From contig NC_061136.1 of assembly GCF_905220365.1 (NCBI RefSeq), forward strand, positions 7,047,702-7,111,701: 64,000 bases of DNA, in the 5' to 3' direction. The translations under genes were made by a program, and so were the position numbers. Below, in pieces: positions 23,010 through 36,814 of this stretch. The notes below the pieces were generated by a model, which was given only the letters and a program-made list of their open reading frames with translations, made no database searches and had not been told where the DNA came from. This DNA is from Vanessa cardui. Lineage: Eukaryota > Arthropoda > Insecta > Lepidoptera > Nymphalidae. How positions within the stretch are numbered: position 1 is the stretch's first letter; each line of letters begins with the position of its first letter.

Positions 23010-25635
23010 AACCATAGATATGTTCATATTTAATTTTTAAATATTTTTACTCTCCTCTCTCCATGGCATTTATTATTCCTATCTGGTGGTGGATCTGCCT
23101 TTCTGACTTTCTCCTTCACTTCCCTTTATCGTACATGTCCATTTCTGACACTTTGTAGGACTTTATATCTCTCAACAGGAACTGAGATGTGAGTAATTTT
23201 AAATATTGTATAAATTATCTATCATTTATTCGAGATTAATGTGATATCTCTGCTTGTATTCTAATTTAACTTTTATTGAAAAATATATACGGTAAATAAA
23301 CATTGTTTGTTTTGATATAAATAATAAACATATGTGCCATCGTCCTTATAAACATATATAAAGATTTTAGAAGTGTAAATACATGCGGACGTATAAAAAT
23401 TATATTAAAGTTTTTAAGTACTAAAGCTTTATTAAAATAGTAAATAATTATATAAACGTCTCCTCTTTAAGCACAAGTAAGTACAGTAATGCAATTGGTA
23501 ATAATTAAACTAGACAACTTCAGCGTTGAATTTCAGGAATGTTCAAGCGTTGGACCTTTTTACTCCATTGACGTTGAAGCTCGCTTTGTATGCAAATTAA
23601 AGGGTCCCGAAATTGACGCGTCTGCTAAAATGTCATCTTCTCTTAGAGCCCTTAAATTTGCAGCCTCTTGGATATTGACCTTTCGCTCTCGAAAATGTAT
23701 AAAGTTATAATATTTTAGGTGAAAGTTAAAATTACTTGATTAGTGATTGTAAGTTAAATATTCCATTTTCATTTTATTTGGGCTCATATTTTGTTAAACA
23801 AAAAGTATTAATTGCTTTTTTATTTACCTTAATTAATCAATTGGACTCTATTAATTGTATTCAAATAAAACGTTAAGTAACTTGCGAAAAATATTATTTC
23901 AAATTACTGATATTACGAATAGTATACTAGTAGTTTTGAGTAACGAATCATTAAACACTTTTTATATGTATGTCACATAAGTAAAACCTCGAAACTTACA
24001 CGGCATTAAGGACTCTTTTGACTCAAAGACATACCTGCTATTCGTAAGCAAAATAAATTGTTTCTTTATTGATAAAACCGAACATAAATAAAAATTGAAG
24101 TATAAAAAAATATGTTATAAAAAACGGCTTCGTTTATCGTTCGAATAAACTAAACTTTAAAATTATTTCCTGTTTCAAATGGGTTCACTTTTACAGCCGT
24201 CTTGAAGTCGATTTCAATTTTTCTCTAATTGTACCTTTGTGCTAAAGCCTGGCAGCGCTTAATTTAAATAAATTTTTCCTTCGCGTGCAATTTTATGTAG
24301 TTTGTTTAAGTAGCGTGATAGTATTACTGTTTGTACAACGTATAGCTGGATTATTTTTATTTATTTCTTATCAAATACTTCAATCATAATTATATCGTGT
24401 AGTGAAATCACAATGAAATTATGAAATTTAATACGATACATTTGAAAAACGATTATATAACAAAATTAATCATAATTTTTCGATAGTAATATTTTATTAA
24501 TAATTCGAAGAATTGTTTTCTTGACCACTCTAGGATAACGTGTATAAATATAATCATCGCGAAATATGTATTATTACTTCTAATAATTGTCAATGAAATT
24601 AAAATAGCAAATAATAATACAATTTCCTCTCGGCTGATATCAGGCACAGCGTTCATTCTAAGAAGACAATAGCCTACAGGGCAGGATATAATATTGCAGT
24701 AGATATGGGTGTGTGTGCAAAACGAGTGCACACACACATACGTACTGCTACTTTCTTCAGATTTGTAATTGGATTCGATAGCAATCCAACATGACGCCTT
24801 ATAACCTAGCCAGAAGATCATCGAGGCAGTCAAAATCTAATAATCTGAATTCATAATCTCGTGCAGTTCTACGTTTGGCCTGATCGAAACCTATCTACAA
24901 TAATTATAGAGATAGAAATAATGATTTTAGGCGACAACATATATACGCAAATCTAATATCGAGATATTACTATATTAAATCCATAAAATTTAATGACGTG
25001 AAGTTCAAAGGGCGGCCATGTTTGACGTTTAAGGATGTGGTGAGTAAAAGTTTTCCAAATAATAATTTCGTTCAAGGATACTGTAAACTCAATGGCAAAT
25101 TATCCACAATAAATGATTAATAAATGGCAGCCCGTATTTGTTTACTTACATTTATTTTACCCTACTAGGTTTTTAATCTAGTATTTAAATACGTTGCGCA
25201 TTTAATTTTTTGATATTAAACAGCTGTTTACCTCTAAACCCAAAATAAATAAAACGATATACATTTCAAAAGTGCTTGTAAAATATTTAGTAAAATTTTG
25301 CTGTGTAATAATATCACGTCGGTGAAGAAGTCGGGGGGTCCGGAATAAAATATTTCAACTCGTGCATACATGCATGTCTCGAGCTCGTTAGATGGATGGC
25401 TGTGCAAATATTCTAGGGGTTTCTGTGACATGTGCGGTCTCCAACATGAATAAAGTAACATAGTTAGGAATATGTGACTCTGTATAATATTCTTTAAACT
25501 GGTACTGCAGTTTGTGGAGCGGTGAATTCTTAAATTCTTTAACCGCCTACAAAAGTATGATGTTGAACTTTTGAGTTTTAAATAAGAAATTTATTTTTAG
25601 AACTGAAGGAAGAGTTTCAATTACATGTACATTAA
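23010..25635. other. Gene-free stretch
   Basis: Frames at 23489-23710 (73 codons) and 24453-24833 minus (126 codons) are the longest. Neither has recognisable motifs or splice context. A TGTGTGTGCA hairpin lies at about 24710-24740. Confidence 0.45.
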
Positions 25636-25639
25636 CAGC

Positions 25640-25735
25640 TTAAAAATTTCCCTGCTGAGGTAAAGCCTGCTTTTTCTCTGAGGAGAAGTTTTGCAGCTAA
25701 TTCCAACACGCTGTTCAAAAGCGGGTATGTGGATG
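25640..25735 (-). mobile_element. Metulj-like SINE 3' fragment
   Basis: Reverse copy: AAATTTCCCTGCTGAGGTAA, CTCTGAGGAGAAG, CCAACACGCTGTTCAAAAGC. Confidence 0.6.
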
Positions 25736-25827
25736 TTTCTATATTAAAACCTAAATTAAGTATTATAAATTATTTCTGATAATGACAGTGTTGTCATCAG
25801 AAAATCATGTTTGAAATTATTTATTTA

Positions 25828-26015
25828 CTAGCTGTGCCCGCGACCTTGTACGCGTTTTTCTTTACGGTCTTAACAAAAAAAATATTATTGTAGCCTAAGC
25901 TTCTCCCTATTATATCAGTTGTGTACCAGTGAAAGTCCCGTCAAAATTAGTCCAGCCATTCCAGAGATTAGTCGAAACAAACAGAAAAACAGACAGACCG
26001 ATAAAAATTAAAAAT
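25828..26015 (+). mobile_element. RTE-like LINE 3' tail
   Basis: ACTAGCTGTGCCCGCGACCT at the start, AGTCCAGCCATTCCAGAGAT and ACAGACAGACCGATAAAAAT near the end. A familiar insect RTE-type layout. Confidence 0.65.
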
Positions 26016-26019
26016 ATAT

Positions 26020-29000
26020 ATATTTTGGTATATGTAACGCGTATAGATACATATAAATGAAGTAAAAAAGGGCTATTTTAACATTACAAAAATACACGCC
26101 AATTTTATTATATGTATAGATATAATATTTTTCATGTACCATAACAAACTTAAAAATCTACTCTCTGTATTAACTCAATAAAAATAATACTAAAATGTAT
26201 ATTAAACATTAAATATTGCAATCGAAAAAGGTTAACATATTTTTATAAATTGCAGTGTACGTCACCCAGTTTAAGATCGTAACTATTACAATAAAACAAA
26301 GGACTAACGACCGGGAAAAAGTATGAAGCACCTACGCTTACAACAAAATAAACAATGGTCCGCTCGTTTTACAAGCTATTGAAAGCACAGTATGAAAATC
26401 GTTGACGCGACAAGAATACGAACGAAACGCCAACTTTTCTCGTTCCTACAAGAGGCGTGAATTCAAAACATCGTAAAATATGAAAAATACATATGCTTTG
26501 AGCTCGCGCTATAAAATATCTACCGCAGATTATTCAGACGCTAACATCAAACGCCAAGAGTTTTAATTTTTTCTTTTAAAGTCCTATTTGGATAAGATTA
26601 AACTAGCTGGTCAATCTTGAGTGTAACTAACAGTTCTATATGTAGTCTGAGCGATATCCTTTTGATGCGATATTTGTCACATACCTTTTTTTTATAATGG
26701 GATTCATTTACATACTATATCCGGTAAAGTCGCGTTCACGGTAAAGAAAAAAAAGTTTTTTGAGGACTCACCGATAAATCAGGATATAAGTAAATATCTC
26801 CTACTTTCTCTAAAAAATATACAACTGTTACTATATGAATCTTGATAACAGTTGTAAAGAACGCAACAATAGACTGGTGGCTAGAATGTTAGTGGACAAA
26901 ACCTTTTTTTAAAAGAAAAAGGTATATTTAGAAGACAGATTAAAAAAATATTGTAATAGGAACTAATATTATTTATTATTATTATAATGATATAAAAATC
27001 ACTAAACATTTACTATATAGTTGAAATTTAAAAATAAATAATATATAACATAGTAAACTTTGATAACATTATCTTATATTTGATATAACAATATGGTTTC
27101 GCAGCCACAACCAACTTGCTGATCCCGTTAGTTTCAGCTCCAAAGGAGATCATTTATAAAAGAGTGTTGACAGTAACTGGCAATATTACTTGGCGGGGCA
27201 ACATAAAATTTAGTTTCATATACGGCTAACTTATTCTTAGCTTCTGTGCAATTTCCTATGCAAATTTAATTGTACCCGGGGTTCCACGTAAATCTCTGTA
27301 CTCTGTTTCTGCAAAGTTAATTACGCAGTCGGCTACTCTTTACGATTAACGATGCAACTTGTTTTTATTGTGTCTACATCGACAATGCAAAGAAAAATGT
27401 GGAAAATGAATAAAACTCCAAGTGAAAACAAACTGCACTCTGTTATCGGATCTCGGATAAAAAGTCTATATTTCGCTCATTGTTCCGCAGTTTAAAACAA
27501 TCCAAACTTTATGCAGTGTTTTAAACCATTATAGAAATTTCCACCGCAATGCAACGGATTTTCCGAGCTGAGCGATTCCTCGGTCTGTAAGAACTCGTTA
27601 AAAATTTGAACAGCTTTTTTTTATTTCAATAAAATGATTTCTTTCAAACCAATAAAACTACTATATTTTAATTAAGTGTTTATTTTTCCTATGTAAGACC
27701 AAAACATTCATTGATACTTAAATTGATAAAATGTTTACTAACATTATTTCTTAATTTAGGTTAAAGCTTATGATACTCTGTATAGATGTTCTGTTAATTA
27801 TCATACCTGGAAAGTAACCGAAGTAGAATATTTTCTTTACCAAATAATTTGAAGTTTGATTAAAAGCAATTATGCACAGATCACAAAGATTTTTTAATTA
27901 AGCCAATAATATATCACTTGAAATATTATGTAATTATTCTATATACGAGTATATAAGCTTTTATTCATCTTCATGTGTTCTATCGAATCAAATGTCAAAA
28001 ATCAAGCCTCACTTAAAAGATTTTTTAATATATTGTTTCGATATGGGCATTTAATTTAGCAAGTGGAATACAGGCAAGCAAATACGAAAGTAGGATGATA
28101 AATAGGCAGAGAAGAATAGATAAGAAATAGAAAAGATAGAAGGTTAAGCATTGGTATTCGCGGGGTGAGCACAAACCACAAAGTCAGCTACGGCATCGTC
28201 ACGGGTTTAGTGAAACCTACACGGTTGATGGAAAAGGTCTAAAAAGTCTCCCTTAAGTCTACAATCTTAAAAAAAATAATAGTTTCATTTTATTATTAGT
28301 GGATTAAAAATGTTATAGTTTTCTATTTATTAGTATTAGTTTTATTATCGAAATAAGTTTTCTTTTATATATCAAATCGTTCTAGCGTTCCTAACCCATT
28401 CATCCGATTGAGTTGAAACTTCGTACAGTTATTGTTGGCAGTTTCGTAAAATTTTCTGGCGCAGTACCATCAATTGCTTGTGCGTGAGTAATAACGAATG
28501 ACATTTTGCCAAAAAAATGCCGCGCATTCGTTAGTATCCTATAAAAGATAGGTATAAAAGACAAGAAAGAATACTAATAATAATTTATTAAAGAAAAAAA
28601 ATATATAGACAAATGGGAAATGAAATAAATTGGAAATTAAATGTTTTATGAAAATTACATAAAATCTATTTTTTGGTATCGATATTTTAATTTGTTAAAA
28701 TTTTATTTATATACATTAAATACATTGATAAAATTGTATTTCATTTAATGGCAATCCCATAATTAAATTACATTACGATGTTAATAAAAGTTTTCTATCA
28801 GTTAATTATGTTTTGTATAATTTGAGTATTACAATTTGTGAGATAGTATTTCAACGATTCTATTCTTGAGGCAACGGAGTATGTGCTATCAACCTTTTTA
28901 ATTTTATGGCACAATAGTCGTGAAGTGATCGTTCTTCCCACTGCAGTGCGTCTTGATTTGGCAAACAGCCAAACGTGACACAATCAAATACCAAGTGATT

Positions 29001-29090
29001 GAATGTTTTGTAAAATTCAGTTTCACATTTCATTGTTTCTATTATTGATATAATTTTAATTAAAAAACTGTACAGTACAGTAACAGACTG
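26020..29090. other. Gene-free A+T-rich stretch
   Basis: A possible repeat fragment at 28380-28545 (CCATTCATCCGATTGAGTTG). No open frame above 61 codons and no domain seen. Confidence 0.45.
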
Positions 29091-29094
29091 TAAT

Positions 29095-29175
29095 TTCTTG
29101 CTGGGCTTAGGCCTATTCCCGTTTTTGGAGCATATTCCACAACGCCAATAGAATTTTTTTGCAGTGTATCTGAAA
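29095..29175 (-). mobile_element. Metulj-like SINE 3' fragment
   Basis: TTGCTGGGCTTAGGCCTATT and GGAGCATATTCCACAACGCC match the reversed 3' part of the family. Confidence 0.5.
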
Positions 29176-29254
29176 TCCTTATTCTTCTTTTAATCTCTAT
29201 TCGTTTCTTGTTCAAATTAATTAAAGTAAAATAAAAGGTAATAATAATAAATTT

Positions 29255-29570
29255 GGGAGCTGAAATGGCACAGTGGTTAGAACGCTTGCATCTTAACCGA
29301 TGATAGCGGGTTCAAACCCAGGCAAGCACCACTATATATATATATGTGCTTAATTTGTATTTATAATTAATCTCGAGCTCGGCGGTGAAAGAAAACATCG
29401 TGAGGAAACCTGCATGTATCTAATTTCATCGAAATTCTGCCACATGTACATTCCACCAACCCGCATTGGAGCACCGTGGTGTAAAATGTTCCAGACCCTC
29501 TCCTTAATGGAAGAGGAGGTAATGTAAATATCCCAGCAGTGGGAAATTTACAGGCTTTTACTTTACTTTT
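29255..29570 (+). mobile_element. Metulj-like SINE, complete
   Basis: Head GCTGAAATGGCACAGTGGTT, box B GCGGGTTCAAACCCAGGCAA, body ATTCTGCCACATGTACATTC and AACCCGCATTGGAGC, tail of ACTTTTACTTT repeats. Confidence 0.88.
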
Positions 29571-29579
29571 ACTTTACTA

Positions 29580-31695
29580 ATAATTTTGGTAACGACTGTC
29601 CCGTCATTTGATTTTTATCCCATAGATATATTGTAACCTATAGTTTCATACTAAGTAATATGATTTGAATTAATTGAGACAACTACTTTAATGTAAACCT
29701 ACACAACATGCGCTTATAGTATATTTCTGATCCTTCTATTAAATGTAACTTCGCAACGAAGAGTGAATTACCAAATTATAAAAATTAGTACACTTTCTAT
29801 TATCAAAATTATTTAATTAATAAAGGACATATATTTCCCATTATGTATTTTCCAATTATTTTAGACGTATAAAATTTGAATACATAATGATTGGATGACA
29901 TTGTATAAGAACTAGACAATGTCGAAAAAGAAGGTTAATATATTTACCCTTTTTACAACACATTTACCACATGTATAACCAGCACACTAAGCAAAGTTTC
30001 GTTTTGTAATCTAACGAACATCAAAGGAATTCAGCGAAATGACATTAAACAAAGGTTTGTTTACAAAAAGAGTTGTAAAATACGAAACACAATCTACCGC
30101 CGCATCTCCTCATCCCAAAGAAACAAGCTCATTCTATTATCCGGATTGTTCTCGCCTCGAATGCCAAAATTCGCTACATTGTAGATGCCAGTAGATGCCA
30201 GGGATGTTTGCTCGCCAGCTAACTTTATGAGATATGTGTTTTCTAGACGACGCTTTTATGTCACGATATCTACCGCCCTGAATTATTGTTTATTCCGCTT
30301 TATGGCGCTGCCTGCAGCCATTAAAATATGAAGTATATATGGTATGTTTAAACATCGCATGGTTGTAATAAATTATTCCGTTACAAAGTACTTGAAGTGT
30401 AAGATATTAAAGCAAAAATCCTATTGAACTGTTTATCATTTCCTGGTTCGAGTGTTCAAGACTCGGTCAAAACAAATACAGTTGCTAGTTCGAAATAATT
30501 TTATAATACTGGACTAATCACATTGTTTACATAATTTGGAGTGTGAACTAAATCTTTGAAATTATTTAATTTATCACGCAGTTATTATAAATATAACATA
30601 GAAAACGTGTATTGTTGACCTTTTCCATAAAAGTAAAAAGTATTTTTACTTTCTTTAACATAGATTAAAATTGTCGTTTACACTATATCTTTCATATAAA
30701 TATTTTACAAGATTTACAGTTCCGAAACTACTTGCAACCAAAATAAACATTCGCTGCAAAACTCGTATTCGGATAATAGACTGTAACAATATTTTTTTAG
30801 CCTTCAATAAACGAATAAATAAATAAAAGGTGTATTCATTATTAAACTGCACCCGTGCGTAACCAGAACGGGGTGCTAGAATTTTATAAATTACGGTCAC
30901 AACTTGAAAACTCGAACATATTACCATATTATAATAAATAGATGATAATTGTGTTTGCAAAAATACATTGCTCAAATAAAGCGAAATTAAAAAGAATATA
31001 TCTTCGTAAACTAAGCGTAAACATTTCTATGAACACAACACTGTCAGAGATGAATGTAATTCGATATCCAGCGCCGATGCAATTAAAACATTCACATGAA
31101 AATCTCATTCGGACGCACAGTTAAATGTGTAAACCGGGTTTTTCATTAAACTATTATTGTATTCTTTTACATCGGATGCTATAAATTTTAATTATAGAAC
31201 GCTTAATAAGGCTAGCTCCACACGACACGGTACGGTTTCATCACTGATGATGGCGCGTCTAATTGGAACAGTAAATTTAAATAACACTGACACTTTACTG
31301 TCGGTGCTCACTCTAATTGAGAGAGAGAATCGTAAAAATAATTTTACTCGCCTCATTTGTACCGTGCGTAGTTTTAATCTTATTCTCTTTTACGACCGGT
31401 AAGCTGATTGGACGGCTATGTGTGGATGCTAATTTATGATGGAACTATCGTTTCGGTTCACCCTCATGCGTTAATTTGGATTCGATTTTCAAATGATATT
31501 TTCAGATTCAAATATAATGGTTATTATATTGCTATGTGGGTTATCTCGCACATTATTTTACGAAGTCAATTATAACTAGCTTTAGAATTCGAAGATAAAG
31601 CTAATAATTATTTTGTCAATTCTAAGGATCAGCTAAGTTAGCTAGTTGAAGAAGGTTATAACGTATGATTCTTAATAGAGTATTGCTTATATATG
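29580..31695. other. Gene-free A+T-rich stretch
   Basis: A tandem GTAGATGCCA pair occurs at about 30181. The frames at 30655-30975 (minus), 30942-31124 and 31157-31402 have no recognisable domains. Confidence 0.45.
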
Positions 31696-31699
31696 GATT

Positions 31700-31850
31700 T
31701 ATAATTCGTCTCGTGTTCGGCGGTAAAGAAAAAAAATGGCCGAGAATGTGAACGATAAAATCATGAATCTTCTAAGCCACATTGAAGAACCATGGTGGAA
31801 TAGACTCCAAGCCTTCTTACATTACCGAAAAAGAGGCCAAGCCGTTTATT
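31700..31850 (+). mobile_element. Metulj-like SINE, internal fragment
   Basis: TATAATTCGTCTCGTGTTCG, GGCGGTAAAG and CATGGTGGAATAGACTCCAA follow the family order; strongly diverged. Confidence 0.5.
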
Positions 31851-31869
31851 CATGAAACGTGTTGTTATA

Positions 31870-32140
31870 AATGGTTGTAGGGCGTTCTGCAAGCCCATCA
31901 GAAGGGATACCACCCACTCATCATATATGTATACTACAGACAAGCAGCAATACTTAGTATTTTTGTGTTTCGGTTAGAAGGGTGAATAAACCAGTGTACA
32001 TACATATGGACATTACATCTCATTTGCCAAAGTTAAAGGCGCATTATCGAAATAAGGAATTGGTAATTCCATACGATGACAATATCAATAGACAGTGGTG
32101 ATCGATCCCATCGGGTCCGCCTAGCTTTGTTATAAAAAAC
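31870..32140 (+). repeat. A-tailed 300-bp repeat, diverged copy
   Basis: TTCTGCAAGCCCATCAGAAG, ATACCACCCACTCATC, TTGTGTTTCGGTTAGAAGGG and GGCGCATTATCG match the family in order. Confidence 0.7.
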
Positions 32141-32144
32141 AGTT

Positions 32145-35100
32145 ATGTTGTACAATACCAATAAAGAGTGAAATTCTTACACGTTAAAAACCCTTTATCG
32201 CATTCAGATCTGAGTTCGCTAGAGATGGACAAAATAAAGAAGGAAAAGGAATTTAATTCTGCCCGCAGTTAATTTCCCCGGGGCTTTTAATTTTCCCTAT
32301 TATCGCTCTTTGGTTGCATAGTTAGTAAGCACGTTTAATTCTGAAAGGGCTTTGTGAATATTTTATTATTCTAACTGTCCCTTAAAATCGGAAGTAAGTC
32401 GTAGCGGTATAGTACATTTTAATCTTTCGCACGGTATAAATGATTTTAATTGTGTTAATTAAAATATGCTGTCTTCTTCTTTCGAATGTCAAATCAAAGG
32501 TGCGAGAAGGAGAAACGAGTGATTCACTCAGCACCGCGAGAAGGAATGTTTTTAAACAAATCTCCCCTCTTTCCTGGATAGAACACGACGTTATATTTGT
32601 CGAGTTTATTTATTATTTTAAAGAAATTAACTGCTTAATCTCAAGTATAAAACTTTTCTAATGAATTTTAATTCTCACGGCTTTAAGTCTTTCCAGGATT
32701 ATTACTTTCGCTATTGTTTGTTCTGTGATAATGAACAGATATAACCCCCTCAATAAAAACATTCCAAATGTTCTTCTGGAATCTATGAATTTTTTGCAGA
32801 CACACATTTAAACTTAACTTAAATTTTTAATGAATTCAATCTGTTAGCTGATAAAAAACTAAATTAAATATTACATATAGGCTGATACGTGGCTTAGAAG
32901 ATAAAAAATGACTATAAAAAAAAACAATTAAATAAATACTTTGCTAAACCATATGTATTTAAAAACAATTTTATTTGTTCATTAAAACCCCCTTGTATTG
33001 ACAGAATATTAAAATCTGTACAGAAATTTTATTATTCCCAAAGACACCTTGCACTATGTCTGAATAAAATATGTTCAACATTATTTTCGTCTATTTCAAT
33101 AAAGTTTATACAAAATAACGTTAATCCATTGCTTCGTTGCGGAGTAACTAAAGAACGTACGAACACACTTATAACATTAGTAAAGATTTTACCATAAACA
33201 TAATATATTGCATTCGGGTTGCGACCGCGATCAAACCTTTTTTATTATTTTTCCGTCGTGTGCTATGTTATGTTTACGATCTTACTTTAATCAAATTCTT
33301 GTCAATCTCAGATATTTATTGCTTCCAGATATTTTACTAATTTATAAATACACAAATACATTGCACATTTACATAAAGACAATTAAAACGCTTAATATTT
33401 CTTTTTCACTAGTAAACGCAAAAACATGATCACACCACACAACAAGAGAAAAAACAAAACAAATACAGTCGAATTGAGAACTTCCTCTTTTTTTAAGTCA
33501 GTTAAAAATAGTTAAGATAAAGCATAAACAAAACGTAAGCATAAAATTAATAGACAGCACGAAGAATACTTAAAATATAGAGAGTATATTAAAAACAATA
33601 ATATTAAACGTAAGTATATTAAAATTTTATATCTTATATTTTTATAATAATATACTAAAAACACAAAGTAATTTCCTAAAGGAAAACAGAGCAGTTAAGC
33701 CGTTCATCCGAAATTTATAACCAGTTTAGCCGTAAAACAGAAGTAGAGAAAACAATAATGTGTTGTTTTGAAATACGAGATGGCCCCGCAAATAATGGGC
33801 CGATTTTTCACAGCAAGAAAGCCCGCCAAGAGGCCCTAATAAATTATGGGTAAGATTAGAGGTTTTTCTTCCGTAAATTTAATTATTCACGTCGCTGATG
33901 GTTTAACTCTTGACGGCGGTTTTCCATCTTCTTGTATTACAGGAAACCTAACGAAGTATTATCATGTTTTTCGAGAGGGTAGTTACACATTTTTATTATA
34001 TTTTTTTGTTTTTGATTAGAGACAGGTATAAATTTGCAATTTTAATTGGTGATAACTCATATTTAATATCATGTTTATATCTAATAATAGAATTAACTTT
34101 TCGAATTTGCGCATGACGTTACTTATATAAGATTTTAAATGAACATTCTTATTTTTATTATTACAGTTATTAATTACGGAATATTTACAATGTTAGTTTT
34201 TTTTTTGTAAATATCCTGTAATTTATAACTTTAATAATTTACCACGTTTTTTTATTTTTGTTCGGTGTAGCTCGATATTTCGACATTATCTACGAATGTC
34301 TTGTTCACGAGACTGAGAATTGAATTGAAATATACATTATCCAGTAATGACCTTTGTCAAATAAAATGTAGACAAGTAAAAACATACATACTCAAGTTTA
34401 ATTTTATAAATGATTTAAAATGAATAAAAATAAAAATAGAAAAACAAAATAACGTATATACAGATAACGATATTGATAACAAGAAATTCGTAACGTTATT
34501 TCGATACACTTTTTTTAGTTATTACTTGTAAAAAAAAAAATTATTGGATATTAAATATAATACTTATGTAGAATATTCTATTTGATGATCTAACTAGTAT
34601 AAAATTATATGATGACGCAAGACAAACAAAAAGCCATTGTATCATATAAAGTAATATCTATTTATCTAAAGTTGTACCTCCAATTATTATTATAATTAAT
34701 GAGTCGTAAGATAACGAGGACGATACAATTACTCAGTCACATGTGGCGACCGGATGATTGTAATGAAAGCTTCTAAGATCGTGACCTCGGGGTCACGGGA
34801 GCCATTCCGCCGAATATTTGTCACGATTCAATTTATTTTTATATTTTTTATTCAAACAACACAATCTGATTGTTAGCATTTTGGTACACACCGGGCTTCG
34901 CTGAGGTAAAGTAAATAAGAAATATAAATGTACTAAATAATGTATCCCTGCACCATATTATTACTTGTACACGTCAAACATGGCCGTACGTTGAACTGTC
35001 AATGAATTTAATTGCTTTAATATTGAAATATATCGATTATACAAATTTTACGCATATATGTTGTTAACAATCTTTAAATATGGATAGATTTCGACCGGGT

Positions 35101-36660
35101 TTATCGTAGATCTGTACGAAATTATTAATATCGATATGCAATATGTATATGCAAATAAAAGTTAATCCTCGATATGTGCCAGTTGCCAAACTATTTAAGA
35201 GTATTTATTTTTAAAAACAACATTATTACCATATTAATAATAAAAATATTCATTGAGTTAATTTAATCTAGTGTTGCCCTCGTTTCATTTATTATATAAA
35301 TTTATTATTACTTGCCCAGACTTTTAACGCTGCATTATTAACTACTATCTAATACATTCACTTTTTCGGAACGATCTTGAAACAGCCAATAGCAGCCGGT
35401 AAATGTTTTCTAAGTAAAGGTCTTTCATAAGTTTTATTAGCGTAATCCATCAAGCTCTCTCACAGCTGATTGGAGAATATCCATGAATTTATAATATTTT
35501 GTCAATATTATTACTTTAATGACCGAAAGTGTATTCATTAAAAAGATAAATTGATCAATTATGAAACTTAATCCTATGTTTATATACTATTTAGGCTTTA
35601 CGTCATTATTTTAAAAGAACAATTGTAAATCCAAATGTATATGTTTAACTTACTACAGAATATAAGAAGTTAAGCAATTCGGTAAAACGGAATAACTTTC
35701 ATTATTCTAAAAAAAAAAAAATATGGATTGTTTTACCAAAGTAACCCATTAGAAGATCATGAATTTGCGCGTGATGAAGGATTTCATGCAGCACTGCTAT
35801 TAACAATAATCCTTTTATAACCTATAGTCTCATTTAGCAAAATCTTAAGTAAGATTTTAAATATACCAACACAAAACAATCTCGAAACTCACCTCAGAAT
35901 ATAGAAAAAACCATTTGTGAAATGTCACAAAGTGAAAAGCAACATTAACCAATTTTTTTTAAATTGAATGGTTATGCGCATAAAAAAACATCTTTACTGA
36001 AGTCAAAAATTAATGTTTTATTGCTTTTATACATACAATACATATTATATGTTTACAAATAATCACATCTGGTCACATGGTCAACTGTACTCTGTCTAAA
36101 GTAAGTCTTAAGTATTTCGGATTAATATTAGCATATAGGCTAAGTTTATTTCTATGCATAAATATTAACACTTTTAGTTTCACCAACTTATATACAGTGA
36201 ATTGACAATTAACACTAAATGTACAAAACAGAGGCGTTAATCGGCTGACCTTAACTACCTACAAGTCCCATTAGAGCCAAGACCGTATCCCTTATTCCAT
36301 AATTCCCGAATCCCAAGGGCCAATACGCTAGTAATTTCGCTTTAATGAACGAAACTTCCGCCCTTAGTCCCTTGTTGATAAGGAAAAGCTTTGCCTTTAA
36401 TTACAAAAAACTGGGGCAATTTTGCTGGTATAGTATCGAAAGAATATTTTATTACAGTCTAAAAAAAATTAAACGCTTTATTTCGATAACGTTCAGGAAT
36501 ATGAAAACGATTAATCGTGAAAGTGTGACTTACGACAGAATGTTCGTGGTTGTTGTATTTTTCTTTAAAACAGGTAGGTATATTGACAAATCGCAAACTG
36601 CCCTCCAGGCATAAATACTGTAAGAAGCATTAACCAATTAATCCAGAAAAGCTAATTTGG
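32145..36660. other. Gene-free A+T-rich stretch
   Basis: Several open frames of 73 to 89 codons (32440-32661, 33208-33429, 36345-36614) without motifs or splice context. No repeat family recognised. Confidence 0.45.
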
Positions 36661-36667
36661 AAATTCG

Positions 36668-36810
36668 CTAAGAACCTAAGATGCTATATCTCTTGTGTCT
36701 GTAGTTACAATGGCTCACTCACCCTTCAAATAAGAACATGTCAATAGCGAATGGTACTATTTGGTAGAATTTCTGATGAGTGGATGACAGTTATCTGTAA
36801 GCCCTAACAT
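36668..36810 (-). repeat. A-tailed 300-bp repeat, partial reverse copy
   Basis: TTGTGTCTGTAGTTACAATG, GCTCACTCACCCTTCAAAT and TTCTGATGAGTGGATG match the reversed family. Confidence 0.7.
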
Positions 36811-36814
36811 CAAG

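Noticed and set aside
24453..24833. 126-codon minus-strand frame
   Set aside because: Low-complexity A+T-driven composition with no motif or splice context.
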